Below are positions 43,350 through 51,745 of a stretch of DNA of 64,000 bases, in pieces (the stretch's first letter is position 1; each line of letters begins with the position of its first letter). Source of the DNA: Micavibrio sp. UBA5572 (GTDB lineage: Bacteria; Pseudomonadota; Alphaproteobacteria; Micavibrionales; Micavibrionaceae); the NCBI GenBank assembly GCA_002425415.1, contig DIMG01000028.1, forward strand, positions 1 through 64,000. The letters run 5' to 3'. A program made the translations under genes and the position numbers. The notes under the pieces are model-generated. The model made no database searches. It worked only from the letters and a program-made list of their open reading frames with translations, and was not told the origin of the DNA.

Positions 43350-44516
43350 TTAAGCGGGCAGCCCCACCAAAGTCCTTGCGAACTCTTCGGGATGGAAAGG
43401 TTGCAAGTCTTCAATATCTTCGCCGACACCAACTGCGAAAACAGGGAGGTTGAATTTATCAGCCAGCGCGACGACAACGCCGCCTTTGGCAGAACCATCC
43501 AGCTTTGTAACAACTAATCCCGTCAATTTAACAATACTCGAAAAGGTTTCAACTTGAGAAATTGCATTCTGTCCGGTTGTCGCATCCAGAACAAGAATGA
43601 CCTCATGAGGAATTGAATCATCTTTTTTCTTGAGAACACGAGAAATTTTTTCAAGCTCGGCCATCAGGTTGGCTTTATTATGCAGTCGACCTGCTGTGTC
43701 TATCATCAAAATATCCATGTTGTCCGCTAAGGCTTTTTCGTACGCATTATATGCCAATGCCGCCGAGTCGGATCCGATCTCACTGGACACCAATGGGCAT
43801 TTGGTGCGATCCGCCCAAATTTGTAATTGTTCGATGGCGGCGGCGCGGAATGTGTCTCCGGCAGCCATCATGACTTTTTTATGTTGGCGGTAATGAAATT
43901 GATACGCCAGTTTTCCAATGGTTGTTGTTTTTCCAACACCATTGACGCCGCAAATCAGAATGGTGCGTGGGCCATTCCCCACTTTTTCTACGGACAATTC
44001 CTTGGCTGTATTTTTCAGGATCATTGCTATTTCTTCCGCCAAAGCCAACTGAACTTCATGGGTCGCATTTTCTTTATCAAATTTTCGTACGCGCAAAGAC
44101 TCGACCAGACGGTTGGCTGTACCGGGACCCAGATCTGCTTCGATCAATAAATCTTCAAGCTGGGCAAGTGTTTGCTCATCCGGTTTGCGTTTGGAAAATA
44201 AATTTCCCAAGCCACCACCGATCTTATTCGAAGATTTTGACAATCCTCCGGTCAGACGGGATAACCATCCCCCGCCCATCTCGTCTGCTTTTTTAGATTG
44301 TTGGGGAGGATTTTTTGCACATGGAATTTCTTCCAACTCATCAATAACTTCAGTTTCAGTTTCGTTGAGTTCGTGTTTTTCGAATTCCGGGTCTATTTGT
44401 GCCTCATATTCCAGTGGCGGCTCCAAATCCGGTTCATTCGGATTGTGAATAATCCGGTCTTCTGCTTCTTCTTGCTCTTGTCGAGCATTATTATTTTTTT
44501 TGCGCCAGAAAAACAT
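43350..44516 (-). CDS. ftsY: Signal recognition particle receptor FtsY
   Basis: A 388-residue receptor for Ffh at the inner membrane. The ATG at 44516 is chosen (GAGG 6 nt upstream); the longer frame begins at a GTG at 44528. An acidic N-terminal A region (about 15-75) precedes the NG domain: GVNGVGKTTTIGKLA (G1), DTFRAAAIEQL (G2), MIDTAGRLHNKANLMAEL (G3), TKLDGSAKGG (G4). It lies directly downstream of mtaB and dapF, the usual alphaproteobacterial string. Confidence 0.95.
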   Translation of the reverse strand: MFFWRKKNNNARQEQEEAEDRIIHNPNEPDLEPPLEYEAQIDPEFEKHELNETETEVIDELEEIPCAKNPPQQSKKADEMGGGWLSRLTGGLSKSSNKIGGGLGNLFSKRKPDEQTLAQLEDLLIEADLGPGTANRLVESLRVRKFDKENATHEVQLALAEEIAMILKNTAKELSVEKVGNGPRTILICGVNGVGKTTTIGKLAYQFHYRQHKKVMMAAGDTFRAAAIEQLQIWADRTKCPLVSSEIGSDSAALAYNAYEKALADNMDILMIDTAGRLHNKANLMAELEKISRVLKKKDDSIPHEVILVLDATTGQNAISQVETFSSIVKLTGLVVTKLDGSAKGGVVVALADKFNLPVFAVGVGEDIEDLQPFHPEEFARTLVGLPA

Positions 44517-44610
44517 TTCGAACCTCACAGATGTGACTATTTAATATCTTTTGTATCTCTATTGTCTTAGCACAAGACCGCTTGGAACTCCAACACGGAA
44601 AGGTTTTTTT

Positions 44611-45870
44611 CTATGCGGCAATTTTACCGATCAGGTGGCCATCCCGAATACCTGCTATTTCCACTATTAACAAACTCCCCAGCGGGCTTTCAATATCAAG
44701 TGTAATTTCCGCGAAATGCTCGGATCGGCCAATATTGCCCTGTTCAACCACAACCTGACAGCGTTTATTTTTAAGTGCTTCATGAAGCCTTGCCACCTGA
44801 AGATTTCCCAGTTGACGCAGGTGTAACGCCCTATCTTTACGCACTGCCAATGGAATCTGGGGCATTTTTGCAGCCGGAGTTTGTGGACGTGGTGAATACG
44901 GGAAAATATGAAGGAATGTCAAATTGCATTCCTCAACCAGTTTCAATGTATTCTCAAACATTTCATCTGTTTCTGTCGGAAAACCCGCGATAATATCCGC
45001 GCCGAAGACCATATCAGGCCGTAAAGACCTTGCTTTTTTACAGGTATCGATCACATCCTGACGCAAATGACGACGCTTCATGCGTTTTAAAATCATATCG
45101 TCTCCGGCTTGCACACTTAAATGCAAATGCGGCATCAATCGCGGTTCATTGGCGATCAAGTTCCACATCTCTTCATCAATCTCTACAGGATCAAGAGAGG
45201 ATAACCGTAAGCGCGGCAGTTCCGGTACTTCACGGAAAATAACGCTCATCATATACCCCAGCGTGGGCTCTCCCGGTAAGTCTTTGCCATAGGACGTCAC
45301 ATCTACTCCTGAAATAACAACTTCGTTATAGCCTTGCTCAACCAGTTTTTTGACTTGGGATACAATGTCATCGACCGGAACGGAGCGGGAATTGCCACGT
45401 CCATAAGGAATAATACAAAATGTGCAACGGTGGTCACAGCCATTTTGAACCTGGATAAAGGCGCGGGCGTGGCCTTCAAATCCTTCCAGCAAATGTCCTG
45501 CCGTTTCGCGCACAGACATAATGTCATTGACGATTACTCTTTCCGTGATGGTTTCCTGCCAAGTCTCTGATTTTAATTTCAAATGATTGCCGATGACTTG
45601 ATTGACTTCGGGCATTTCGGCATAGGTTTCGGGTTTAATCTGGGCAGAACAGCCCGTTACTATAATCTTTGCATCAGGATTTTCACGTCTGGCACGACGA
45701 ATGGCCTGTCTGGCTTGACGCTCTGCCTCTGCCGTAACTGCACAAGTATTAAAGATGATCGCGTCTTCCATACCTGCGTTACGGGCATGAGACTTCATGA
45801 CTTCGCTCTCATACACGTTGAGGCGACAGCCAAAAGTCTGGACTTGAGGGGTTTTCGATCTGGCATTCAT
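44611..45870 (-). CDS. mtaB: tRNA methylthiotransferase MtaB (t6A to ms2t6A)
   Basis: A 419-residue radical-SAM methylthiotransferase acting on A37 of ANN-decoding tRNAs. It has an N-terminal UPF0004 domain with Cys in TFGCRLN, FNTCAVT and VTGCSAQ, a radical SAM motif QNGCDHRCTFCIIPYGRG (about 146-163) and a C-terminal TRAM-like segment. The TFGCRLN and VSGVDVTSYG motifs separate MtaB from MiaB (which has TYGCQMN). Start has AAGGGGG just upstream. Lies between dapF and ftsY. Confidence 0.93.
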   Translation of the reverse strand: MNARSKTPQVQTFGCRLNVYESEVMKSHARNAGMEDAIIFNTCAVTAEAERQARQAIRRARRENPDAKIIVTGCSAQIKPETYAEMPEVNQVIGNHLKLKSETWQETITERVIVNDIMSVRETAGHLLEGFEGHARAFIQVQNGCDHRCTFCIIPYGRGNSRSVPVDDIVSQVKKLVEQGYNEVVISGVDVTSYGKDLPGEPTLGYMMSVIFREVPELPRLRLSSLDPVEIDEEMWNLIANEPRLMPHLHLSVQAGDDMILKRMKRRHLRQDVIDTCKKARSLRPDMVFGADIIAGFPTETDEMFENTLKLVEECNLTFLHIFPYSPRPQTPAAKMPQIPLAVRKDRALHLRQLGNLQVARLHEALKNKRCQVVVEQGNIGRSEHFAEITLDIESPLGSLLIVEIAGIRDGHLIGKIAA

Positions 45871-45949
45871 CCCCCTTCATGCCAGAAAAATTTGCATTTA
45901 TCAATTTTTATGATAAACAAAAGACATAATAACATTACTTTTACTGCAC

Positions 45950-46732
45950 CTACTGCTCCATCTCGCCTTTGAACACATAGGATACAGGGCCGGTCATGCA
46001 GATATGGCTGTCAGAGTCTCTCCATTCGATCTGGAGGTTGCCACCATCCATCTCTATTGTAACTTTGCTCTCTGTGTAGCCCCTGTAAATGGCAGCGACT
46101 GCCGTTGCGCAAGCACCAGAGCCACAGGCCAGCGTCATTCCCGTTCCCCGTTCCCACACCCGCATCCGCAGAGTGTGCCGATCTTTAACCTCGACAAACT
46201 CTACATTTGTTCGATCAGGAAACATCTTGTGATGCTCCACCTGCGAGCCAACTTCCTCCACCGGGTACTGTTCAACGTTGTTGACGAAAAACACGCAATG
46301 CGGATTGCCCATATCAACCAACGTACAATCCTCACCTTTGAGGGGCGAAGATTGAGGTTGGGGTGTGAAAACAGGCTTCCCCATGTCCACCGTAATCATT
46401 CCGTTTTCAGCCTGGGTACAAGATACAAATCTTGAAATCGTTTCAATCCTGACTTCGGCTATGTTCTTCTCTCGAAAAATGATGTCAGCTATACATCTCA
46501 TGGCATTTCCACACATCCGAAGAACCGAGCCATCCGCATTAAACATGGACAACTTCACATCTGCTTTATCGGAAGCCTCCATAAAAATGACCTGATCACA
46601 GCCAACCCCGAAACGGCGGTCTGCCAGTTTAAGTGACAACTCCGCCAAATTCCCAAAATCCCGAATACGTGCATCAATAATGACAAAATCATTCCCCAGA
46701 CCGTGCATTTTGATAAATTGTATTTTTTCCAT
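45950..46732 (-). CDS. dapF: Diaminopimelate epimerase
   Basis: Interconverts LL- and meso-diaminopimelate for lysine and peptidoglycan. Starting at 46732 (AGGG 11 nt upstream; the longer frame adds three residues) the protein has 260 residues. The two catalytic Cys lie in FNADGSVLRMCGNAMRC (about 73) and TLACGSGACATA (about 216). KMHGLGNDFVIID near the N-terminus is the other signature. First of dapF-mtaB-ftsY, divergent from ffh. Confidence 0.95.
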   Translation of the reverse strand: MEKIQFIKMHGLGNDFVIIDARIRDFGNLAELSLKLADRRFGVGCDQVIFMEASDKADVKLSMFNADGSVLRMCGNAMRCIADIIFREKNIAEVRIETISRFVSCTQAENGMITVDMGKPVFTPQPQSSPLKGEDCTLVDMGNPHCVFFVNNVEQYPVEEVGSQVEHHKMFPDRTNVEFVEVKDRHTLRMRVWERGTGMTLACGSGACATAVAAIYRGYTESKVTIEMDGGNLQIEWRDSDSHICMTGPVSYVFKGEMEQ

Positions 46733-46781
46733 GACTTTCATTTCCCTGAGGCTTTTGTCTTATAAAAATTACAATATTTCC

Positions 46782-46810
46782 TTGATCTTTCAATGGCAAT
46801 AGGGCATATA
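46782..46810 (+). promoter_or_regulatory. Sigma-70-type promoter of ffh-rpsP-rimM-trmD
   Basis: TTGATC (46782-46787) and CATATA (46805-46810) are exactly 17 nt apart. The predicted start near 46817 gives a leader of about 100 nt that contains two hairpins. Confidence 0.5.
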
Positions 46811-46844
46811 CAGGTCAAATTAGCCCGCACATCTTGTCCAGATC

Positions 46845-46889
46845 GTGCCCAAGGGTGCACCACAGTTGGCGAAGGGTCGCTCACTGTGG
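46845..46889 (+). promoter_or_regulatory. Structured 5' leader of ffh
   Basis: Two abutting hairpins occupy the leader. The first pairs GTGC (46845-46848) with GCAC (46857-46860). The second pairs CCACAG (46860-46865) with CTGTGG (46884-46889) and, inside, GCGA (46869-46872) with TCGC (46877-46880), closing an AAGGG-type loop. The two stems share base 46860, so they cannot both be fully formed, which is a switch-like arrangement. No SRP RNA consensus (GGAAG/GCAGCC) is present. Confidence 0.45.
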
Positions 46890-46916
46890 CAAAACTGTTT
46901 GTAAGGATTTTTGACG

Positions 46917-48428
46917 ATGTTCCAGTCTTTGACTGAAAAATTAGGTGGTGTTTTCGATAAGCTTCGCGGCAAGGGCAGCCTTTCCGAAGAAGATGTTAAT
47001 CTGGCGTTGCGCGAGATTCGGGTGGCGTTGCTTGAAGCCGATGTCGCACTTCCCGTTGTTAAAGATTTCGTCGAACGTATCCGCGAACAAGCAATCGGAC
47101 AGGATATTATAAAATCTGTCTCCCCTGCCCAGCAAGTTGTCAAAATCGTCCATGACGAAATGGTCAATCTTTTAGGGGCTGACAATGCCGAACTAAAAGT
47201 CGATGGAACACCTCCGGTTGTTTACCTGATGGTTGGTCTTCAGGGATCTGGAAAAACAACCTCGACCGCAAAAATTTCCAAATTTCTAACGGATAAAAAA
47301 CGCAAAAAAGTTTTAATGGCTTCTCTTGATACCTACCGCCCTGCGGCTCAGGATCAATTGGCGCAACTCGGCACGCAAACAGATATTGCCACTCTTCCTG
47401 TTATCGCTGGTGAAAATCCTGTTCAGATCACAGAACGCGCCATAAAAGCTGCCAAGCTTGAAGGCTATGACATTCTGATGCTCGATACAGCGGGTCGTCT
47501 GGCTATCAATGATGAGCTGATGAATGAAGTGGTGGCCATTCGTGATCTATCCCGCCCGACCGAGACTTTATTGGTTGTCGATGCCATGACCGGACAAGAT
47601 GCGGTCAACACTGCCAAAGCATTTGACGAAAAGATCGGCATTACAGGCTTGATGTTAACCCGTGTCGACGGGGATGCGCGCGGTGGCGCGGCAATGTCGA
47701 TGCGTGCCGTGACCGGCAAGCCGATCAAATTGCTCGGTATCGGCGAAAAATGGGATGCGCTTGAGCCCTTCCATGCCGACCGGATTGCAGGCCGTATTTT
47801 GGGCATGGGTGATGTTGTCTCGCTTGTTGAACGCGCAGTTGAAACTATCAACCAAGACGAAGCCGAAGAAATGGCGCGTAAGTTTCAGGACGGCAAGTTC
47901 GACCTGAACGATATGCTATCCCAATTCCGCCAAATGAAAAAAATGGGCGGCATTGGTTCTTTGATGAAAATGCTACCCGGTCTGGGGCGTTATGCCGACC
48001 AAATTGATAATGCCAATCTGGATGATAGCGTCATGAAGCATCAAGAGGCCATCATCCAATCTATGACAAAAAAAGAACGCGCCCAGCCAAATTTATTAAA
48101 CGCGTCTCGCCGCAAGAGAATTGCCACAGGATCAGGATTAAGCGTTCAGGATGTTAACCGTTTGATTAAGCAGTATGAACAAATGGAAGGCATGATGCGC
48201 CGCATGAAGAAAATGGGCGTATCCGGAATGTTAGGGGCAATGAAAGGTTTCATGGGGCAAGACGATCAGGAAAAACTGACCGCTTTGCAACAAGAAGCCG
48301 GAACGGCTCCGGGATTTTCTTTGTCTGGCCCAATGGCCGGAATGGGACAAAGAAGCATGCTTGGCCTACCTGGAATGGGTGGATTTGGTCATGGCGGAAC
48401 TAAAAAGAACCGCAAAAAGAAGAGATAA
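46917..48428 (+). CDS. ffh: Signal recognition particle protein Ffh
   Basis: A 503-residue SRP54 GTPase that targets nascent membrane proteins with FtsY. The ATG at 46917 gives the family start MFQSLTEKL; a TTG at 46911 is also open but too close to the AAGGA. N domain about 1-85, G domain with GLQGSGKTTSTAKI (G1), DTYRPAAQDQL, LDTAGRL and TRVDGDARGG, and a Met/Gly-rich M domain (about 325-500) that binds signal peptides and SRP RNA. First gene of ffh-rpsP-rimM-trmD-rplS. Confidence 0.97.
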   Translation: MFQSLTEKLGGVFDKLRGKGSLSEEDVNLALREIRVALLEADVALPVVKDFVERIREQAIGQDIIKSVSPAQQVVKIVHDEMVNLLGADNAELKVDGTPPVVYLMVGLQGSGKTTSTAKISKFLTDKKRKKVLMASLDTYRPAAQDQLAQLGTQTDIATLPVIAGENPVQITERAIKAAKLEGYDILMLDTAGRLAINDELMNEVVAIRDLSRPTETLLVVDAMTGQDAVNTAKAFDEKIGITGLMLTRVDGDARGGAAMSMRAVTGKPIKLLGIGEKWDALEPFHADRIAGRILGMGDVVSLVERAVETINQDEAEEMARKFQDGKFDLNDMLSQFRQMKKMGGIGSLMKMLPGLGRYADQIDNANLDDSVMKHQEAIIQSMTKKERAQPNLLNASRRKRIATGSGLSVQDVNRLIKQYEQMEGMMRRMKKMGVSGMLGAMKGFMGQDDQEKLTALQQEAGTAPGFSLSGPMAGMGQRSMLGLPGMGGFGHGGTKKNRKKKR

Positions 48429-48483
48429 AATTAGAAATAATTTTTGGATGTATCAGGCAATTTGTTGAAAGGAGAACTATAAC

Positions 48484-48930
48484 ATGGCACTGAAACTAAG
48501 ACTGGCTCGTCACGGCCGCAAAAGAGCACCTATCTATGCAATCGTTGTTGCTGACAGTCGCGCACCTCGCGATGGCAACTACATTGAAAAAGTAGGTGTT
48601 TATGATCCACGTCAGGCAAAAGACAGCGACAAACGCGTTGTTTTGAATGGCGAACGTATTCAACACTGGTTAGGCATTGGCGCACAACCTTCCGACCGTG
48701 TTGCATATTTCATTGGTAAAGCCGGTTTGGCTCCTATGCCCGAGCAAAAAAATAGCCCGGAAAAATCCAAGCCAAAAGCCAAAGCACAAGAACGCATCAA
48801 GGAAAAAGCTGATAAAGCCGCTGCTGCCGCTGAAGCTGCTGCGGCCCCTGCTCCAGCTCCTGTTGACGAAGCCCCTGCAGAAGAAGCTCCGGCTGAAACT
48901 GCTGCCGCTGAAGAGCCTGCTGCAGAATAA
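48484..48930 (+). CDS. rpsP: 30S ribosomal protein S16 with long acidic-Ala tail
   Basis: The first 80 residues are a standard S16 (MALKLRLARHGRKRAPIYAIVVADSRAPRDG...EKVGVYDP...RIQHWLGIGAQPSD). About 65 further residues form a Lys/Ala then Ala/Pro/Glu-rich tail (AAAAEAAAAPAPAPVDEAPAEE type), for a total of 148. Such tails occur in alphaproteobacterial S16 and are probably disordered. SD GAAAGGAGAA precedes the start. A palindromic element follows before rimM. Confidence 0.95.
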   Translation: MALKLRLARHGRKRAPIYAIVVADSRAPRDGNYIEKVGVYDPRQAKDSDKRVVLNGERIQHWLGIGAQPSDRVAYFIGKAGLAPMPEQKNSPEKSKPKAKAQERIKEKADKAAAAAEAAAAPAPAPVDEAPAEEAPAETAAAEEPAAE

Positions 48931-48937
48931 TCCACAC

Positions 48938-49020
48938 CGTCATCCCCGCTTTATGCGGGGATCCGGTACTTTTAAAGCGTGCAGCCTTGCGAGGCTGCAC
49001 TTATTTTCTTCTGGATCCCC
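48938..49020. repeat. Nested palindromic element between rpsP and rimM
   Basis: An 83-nt element contains three layered inverted repeats: ATCCCCGC/GCGGGGAT (48942-48949 with 48955-48962), GTGCAGCC/GGCTGCAC (48979-48986 with 48993-49000, followed by a T-rich tract) and a long-range GGGGATCCGG/CTGGATCCCC (48957-48966 with 49011-49020). It opens with CGTCATCCCCGC, like the widespread proteobacterial REP-type element that reads GTCATTCCCGC. It ends immediately before the rimM AAGGA. No second copy is in the window. Confidence 0.7.
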
Positions 49021-49034
49021 AAGGAAAATTATAT

Positions 49035-49541
49035 ATGGCTGACAAACAAATCCTTGCTGCAAAAATTCTGACCGCCCATGGCGTACGCGGGTTTGTCAAA
49101 CTGCGTGTTTTTCTGGAAGACCCCGAAAATATTCAAACCTATTCCCCTATTCTGGATCCCAAGGGGCGGGCTTATAAAATCACTTTGAAAAATCCGATCA
49201 AAGGCGATTGGGTTGCCTCAATTGAAGGCATTACCGACCGCAATGAATCCGAAAAATTACGCGGGGTGGAACTCTATGTTGATCGGGAAGCTTTACCCGC
49301 TCCCGAAGAGGGTGAAGTTTATATTGAAGATTTGATAGGATTGTCTTGTCTTGATGCCAGTGGTCAAGTTATCGGCGAAGTGATCGATTTTCAAAACTTC
49401 GGTGCCAGCGACTTGATTGAAATTCGCCCTGCGTCCGGTGGAAAAACCTATTATTTACCGATGGTTGAACCTTATGTCGGTGAAATAAACACCGAAGAAC
49501 GCACCATACGCATTGAACCCGCCGAAGAGTTTATGGCTTAA
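49035..49541 (+). CDS. rimM: Ribosome maturation factor RimM
   Basis: A 168-residue 16S processing factor that binds S19. The ATG at 49035 has AAGGA 9 nt upstream; the longer frame from 48987 runs through the palindromic element. The N-terminal KILTAHGVRGFVKLRVF (about 10-26) and the PRC-barrel region VYIEDLIGLSCLDASGQVIGEVIDFQNFGASDLIEI (about 95-130) are diagnostic, as is YYLPMVEPYV near the end. In the rpsP-rimM-trmD-rplS operon. Confidence 0.95.
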   Translation: MADKQILAAKILTAHGVRGFVKLRVFLEDPENIQTYSPILDPKGRAYKITLKNPIKGDWVASIEGITDRNESEKLRGVELYVDREALPAPEEGEVYIEDLIGLSCLDASGQVIGEVIDFQNFGASDLIEIRPASGGKTYYLPMVEPYVGEINTEERTIRIEPAEEFMA

Positions 49542-49548
49542 TCAAACC

Positions 49549-50244
49549 ATGAAATTTCAGATTCTCACCCTTTTTCCTGAACTTTTTCCTGGCTCTTTGG
49601 GACATTCGATTACTGGTCGTGCGTTGAATAATAATCTGTGGGCGCTAGATGCCCGCAATATCCGTGATTACGCTTTGGACAAACACAAAACCGTCGATGA
49701 TGTTCCTTTTGGTGGTGGCGCGGGCATGGTCATGAAACCGGATGTGATCGAACGCGCTTTGCTGTCCTTTCCCGAACACGGTCGCCGGATATATATGAGC
49801 CCACGCGGCACACCCCTTACCCAAAAACTCGTTCAAGATCTTGCCAAAGAGCCGACCTTAACCATTCTCTGTGGTCGGTATGAAGGGGTCGATCAGCGCA
49901 TTCTGGATTCCTATAATTTTGAAGAAATTAGCATTGGTGATTATGTTCTCACAGGTGGCGAGTTGGCGGCGCATATTCTGATGGATGCCACGGTGCGATT
50001 ATTGCCCAATGTTCTGGGTAATGACACCACACCGGATGAAGAAAGTTTTTCAAACGGATTGTTGGAGTATCCTCACTATACAAGACCAGCGAACTGGACA
50101 GATACCTCTGGACAAGACCACCCCGTCCCTGACATCCTAACCAGCGGGCATCACGGAAAAGTTGCAGAGTGGCGGCAAGAGCAATCTTTAGCTTTGACCA
50201 AAGCAAAACGGCCAGATTTGTTAAAATTGCATCAGAAATCGTAA
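49549..50244 (+). CDS. trmD: tRNA (guanine-N1)-methyltransferase
   Basis: Methylates G37 of tRNAs reading CNN codons to prevent frameshifting. Starting at the ATG at 49549, the length is 231 residues and the start MKFQILTLFPELFPG is canonical. The SAM trefoil-knot motifs ILCGRYEGVDQRI (about 104-116) and EISIGDYVLTGGELAA (about 125-140) are intact; C-terminal PVPDILTSGHHGKVAEWR holds the catalytic Asp. Seven nt behind rimM. Confidence 0.96.
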   Translation: MKFQILTLFPELFPGSLGHSITGRALNNNLWALDARNIRDYALDKHKTVDDVPFGGGAGMVMKPDVIERALLSFPEHGRRIYMSPRGTPLTQKLVQDLAKEPTLTILCGRYEGVDQRILDSYNFEEISIGDYVLTGGELAAHILMDATVRLLPNVLGNDTTPDEESFSNGLLEYPHYTRPANWTDTSGQDHPVPDILTSGHHGKVAEWRQEQSLALTKAKRPDLLKLHQKS

Positions 50245-50361
50245 CAAAACACTTGAAATATCAAGATCAATCGAGGTATAACCCGCTTACCTTTAAAAAA
50301 ATAAAAGAGCCGCCGGAGGAAACTCTGATTACGGGTTCTCAGATAAATAGGAGCTAACATT

Positions 50362-50736
50362 ATGAATACACTACAAAAATTTGAGGCCACTCAGGTCGCG
50401 AAGCTGCTTGAAAATAAAACAATTCCTGATTTTTCTTCCGGTGATACCGTTAAAGTCAATGTTCGCATCGTTGAAGGAACTCGTGAACGTATTCAGGCCT
50501 ACGAAGGTGTTTGTATCGCTCGTGGTGGTCATGGCGTGAATGCCAGCTTTACTGTTCGTAAAATCAGCCACGGTGAAGGCGTGGAACGTGTGTTCCCCTT
50601 GCTATCCCCGCGCATTGACAGTATCGAAGTTGTTCGTCGCGGATCTGTCCGTCGTGCAAAACTGTATTACCTTCGTAATTTGCGCGGTAAGAAAGCCCGT
50701 ATTACCGAGAAAAAAGATTACAAGCCTAAAGCATAG
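50362..50736 (+). CDS. rplS: 50S ribosomal protein L19
   Basis: A 124-residue L19 with FSSGDTVKVNVRIVEGTRERIQAYEGVCIARGG (about 24-56) and ERVFPLLSPRIDSIEVVRRGSVRRAKLYYLRNLRGKKARI, the family core. SD ATAGGAGC lies upstream. The 117-nt gap after trmD holds no gene. It ends in a strong terminator at 50756-50779. Confidence 0.97.
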   Translation: MNTLQKFEATQVAKLLENKTIPDFSSGDTVKVNVRIVEGTRERIQAYEGVCIARGGHGVNASFTVRKISHGEGVERVFPLLSPRIDSIEVVRRGSVRRAKLYYLRNLRGKKARITEKKDYKPKA

Positions 50737-50755
50737 ATTTTTTGGCTCACAGTTT

Positions 50756-50779
50756 AAAACCGGCTTCAAAGCCGGTTTT
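50756..50779 (+). terminator. Intrinsic terminator of the ffh-rplS operon
   Basis: Perfect 10-bp arms AAAACCGGCT and AGCCGGTTTT flank a TCAA loop, followed by further T. It lies 20 nt past the rplS stop and can also act for the minus-strand gene ending at 50809. Confidence 0.9.
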
Positions 50780-50808
50780 TTACGCGCGATAAACAAGAGA
50801 TGGTGGCG

Positions 50809-51090
50809 CTAATTGACAACCACTAAACGACTTGTCAGTTCAAATGGTGATCCATCGATGCGGATCGCGGTTAGCAGAACGTCCTTGTTTTCGGCAAAAC
50901 TGAGCATCAGTTGTTCGGGAACTTGCCCGACCTGATGCAGCTTTCCTTGAAGTAACACTTCAACAACGCCATTTATACGGTCAAACAAGACTGTTTCAGA
51001 CCTTACAAAGTTGGGATCATCAAACAAGATTGCCACACAGCCAGATTCGGTTATCAGGAAATCACTAGAAATATCATATATATTCAACAT
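50809..51090 (-). CDS. Small hypothetical protein (orphan)
   Basis: A 93-residue protein from the ATG at 51090, where AGGGGG lies 5 nt upstream; the longer frame to 51147 lacks a binding site. No signal peptide. It has alternating hydrophobic strands (FLITESGCVAILFDD; VVEVLLQGKLHQVG; VLLTAIRIDG), suggesting an all-beta fold. A TESGC motif recurs in the neighbouring gene. I recognise no family. It is the last of three tandem minus-strand orphans. Confidence 0.5.
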   Translation of the reverse strand: MLNIYDISSDFLITESGCVAILFDDPNFVRSETVLFDRINGVVEVLLQGKLHQVGQVPEQLMLSFAENKDVLLTAIRIDGSPFELTSRLVVVN

Positions 51091-51165
51091 TTTAGCCCCC
51101 TTTTCGTGCATTGCAATATTTTGCATCGCACAATGAGAGTCTAGCAAAAACGGGTTAATCCGGTC

Positions 51166-51624
51166 TTACGAAAAGATAAAATTTGAACTATTGGTTGAGT
51201 TGGGGGGCTGGAATCGAAACATTTTCACCTTACCGTCCATTTCAATTTCACAGCCAGATTCAGTGACAGTAAATATTCCAACATTTTGGTAATGGAAAAC
51301 AGCTGATTCAGTCACGCGCATAATGCCTGCCCTTCCTTTGTTCGGGGGAAATGAAAGTGCATCTGATAAATTCCCCGTTGGGGAAATAAATCTATACATT
51401 AAGTCGTCATCTCTTTTTCTTAGTACCACTGCTTTTATTACAGAACCATCAGGGTTTGAGGATGCCTCACAATAAGCCGTTGTTAGTGGAACAATCTCGA
51501 TGTGTTGTGTTGTTTTTGGGACGTCGGCAGCTTCGGAAAACGTATTGGCAAGCGGTATCAAGCCAGCGAAAATAAATGCTGCGCTTGATAAAGATACGAC
51601 ATTGCGTTCAGATCTGCTGCTCAT
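51166..51624 (-). CDS. Exported hypothetical protein (orphan)
   Basis: A 152-residue protein from the ATG at 51624, with AAAGGG 8 nt upstream. An N-terminal signal-like segment (about 9-33, ending FSEAAD) suggests export. The mature part is strand-rich with FTVTESGCEIEMDG near the C-terminus, echoing the TESGC of the downstream orphan, and two Cys that could pair. No family is recognised. Middle gene of the three-orphan cluster. Confidence 0.5.
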   Translation of the reverse strand: MSSRSERNVVSLSSAAFIFAGLIPLANTFSEAADVPKTTQHIEIVPLTTAYCEASSNPDGSVIKAVVLRKRDDDLMYRFISPTGNLSDALSFPPNKGRAGIMRVTESAVFHYQNVGIFTVTESGCEIEMDGKVKMFRFQPPNSTNSSNFIFS

Positions 51625-51745
51625 TAAAACAACCCTTTTCAACGTTTGTGAAAGGGTTGTATAATTCAATATTATGAAAATGTCAAGGAGTTCTTAATTA
51701 ATTTGACATCTTTGGGGCATGAAGGAAAATTTTTGATTTGTCTTT

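Noticed and set aside
45897..45917. TTTATCA/TGATAAA hairpin between mtaB and dapF
   Set aside because: An AT-only 7-bp stem in AT-rich DNA without a following T-run; not convincing as terminator or operator.
46742..46916. Possible SRP RNA gene before ffh
   Set aside because: Two hairpins are present, but the universally conserved SRP RNA loop and internal-bulge sequences are missing, and the region is better read as the ffh leader.
48660..48935. Ala/Ser/Gly-rich 91-codon frame opposite the rpsP tail
   Set aside because: It arises from the repetitive GCT/GCC codons of the S16 tail read on the other strand.
48987..49034. N-terminal extension of RimM
   Set aside because: It would translate through the palindromic element and lacks a ribosome binding site, whereas the ATG at 49035 has AAGGA and the normal family start.
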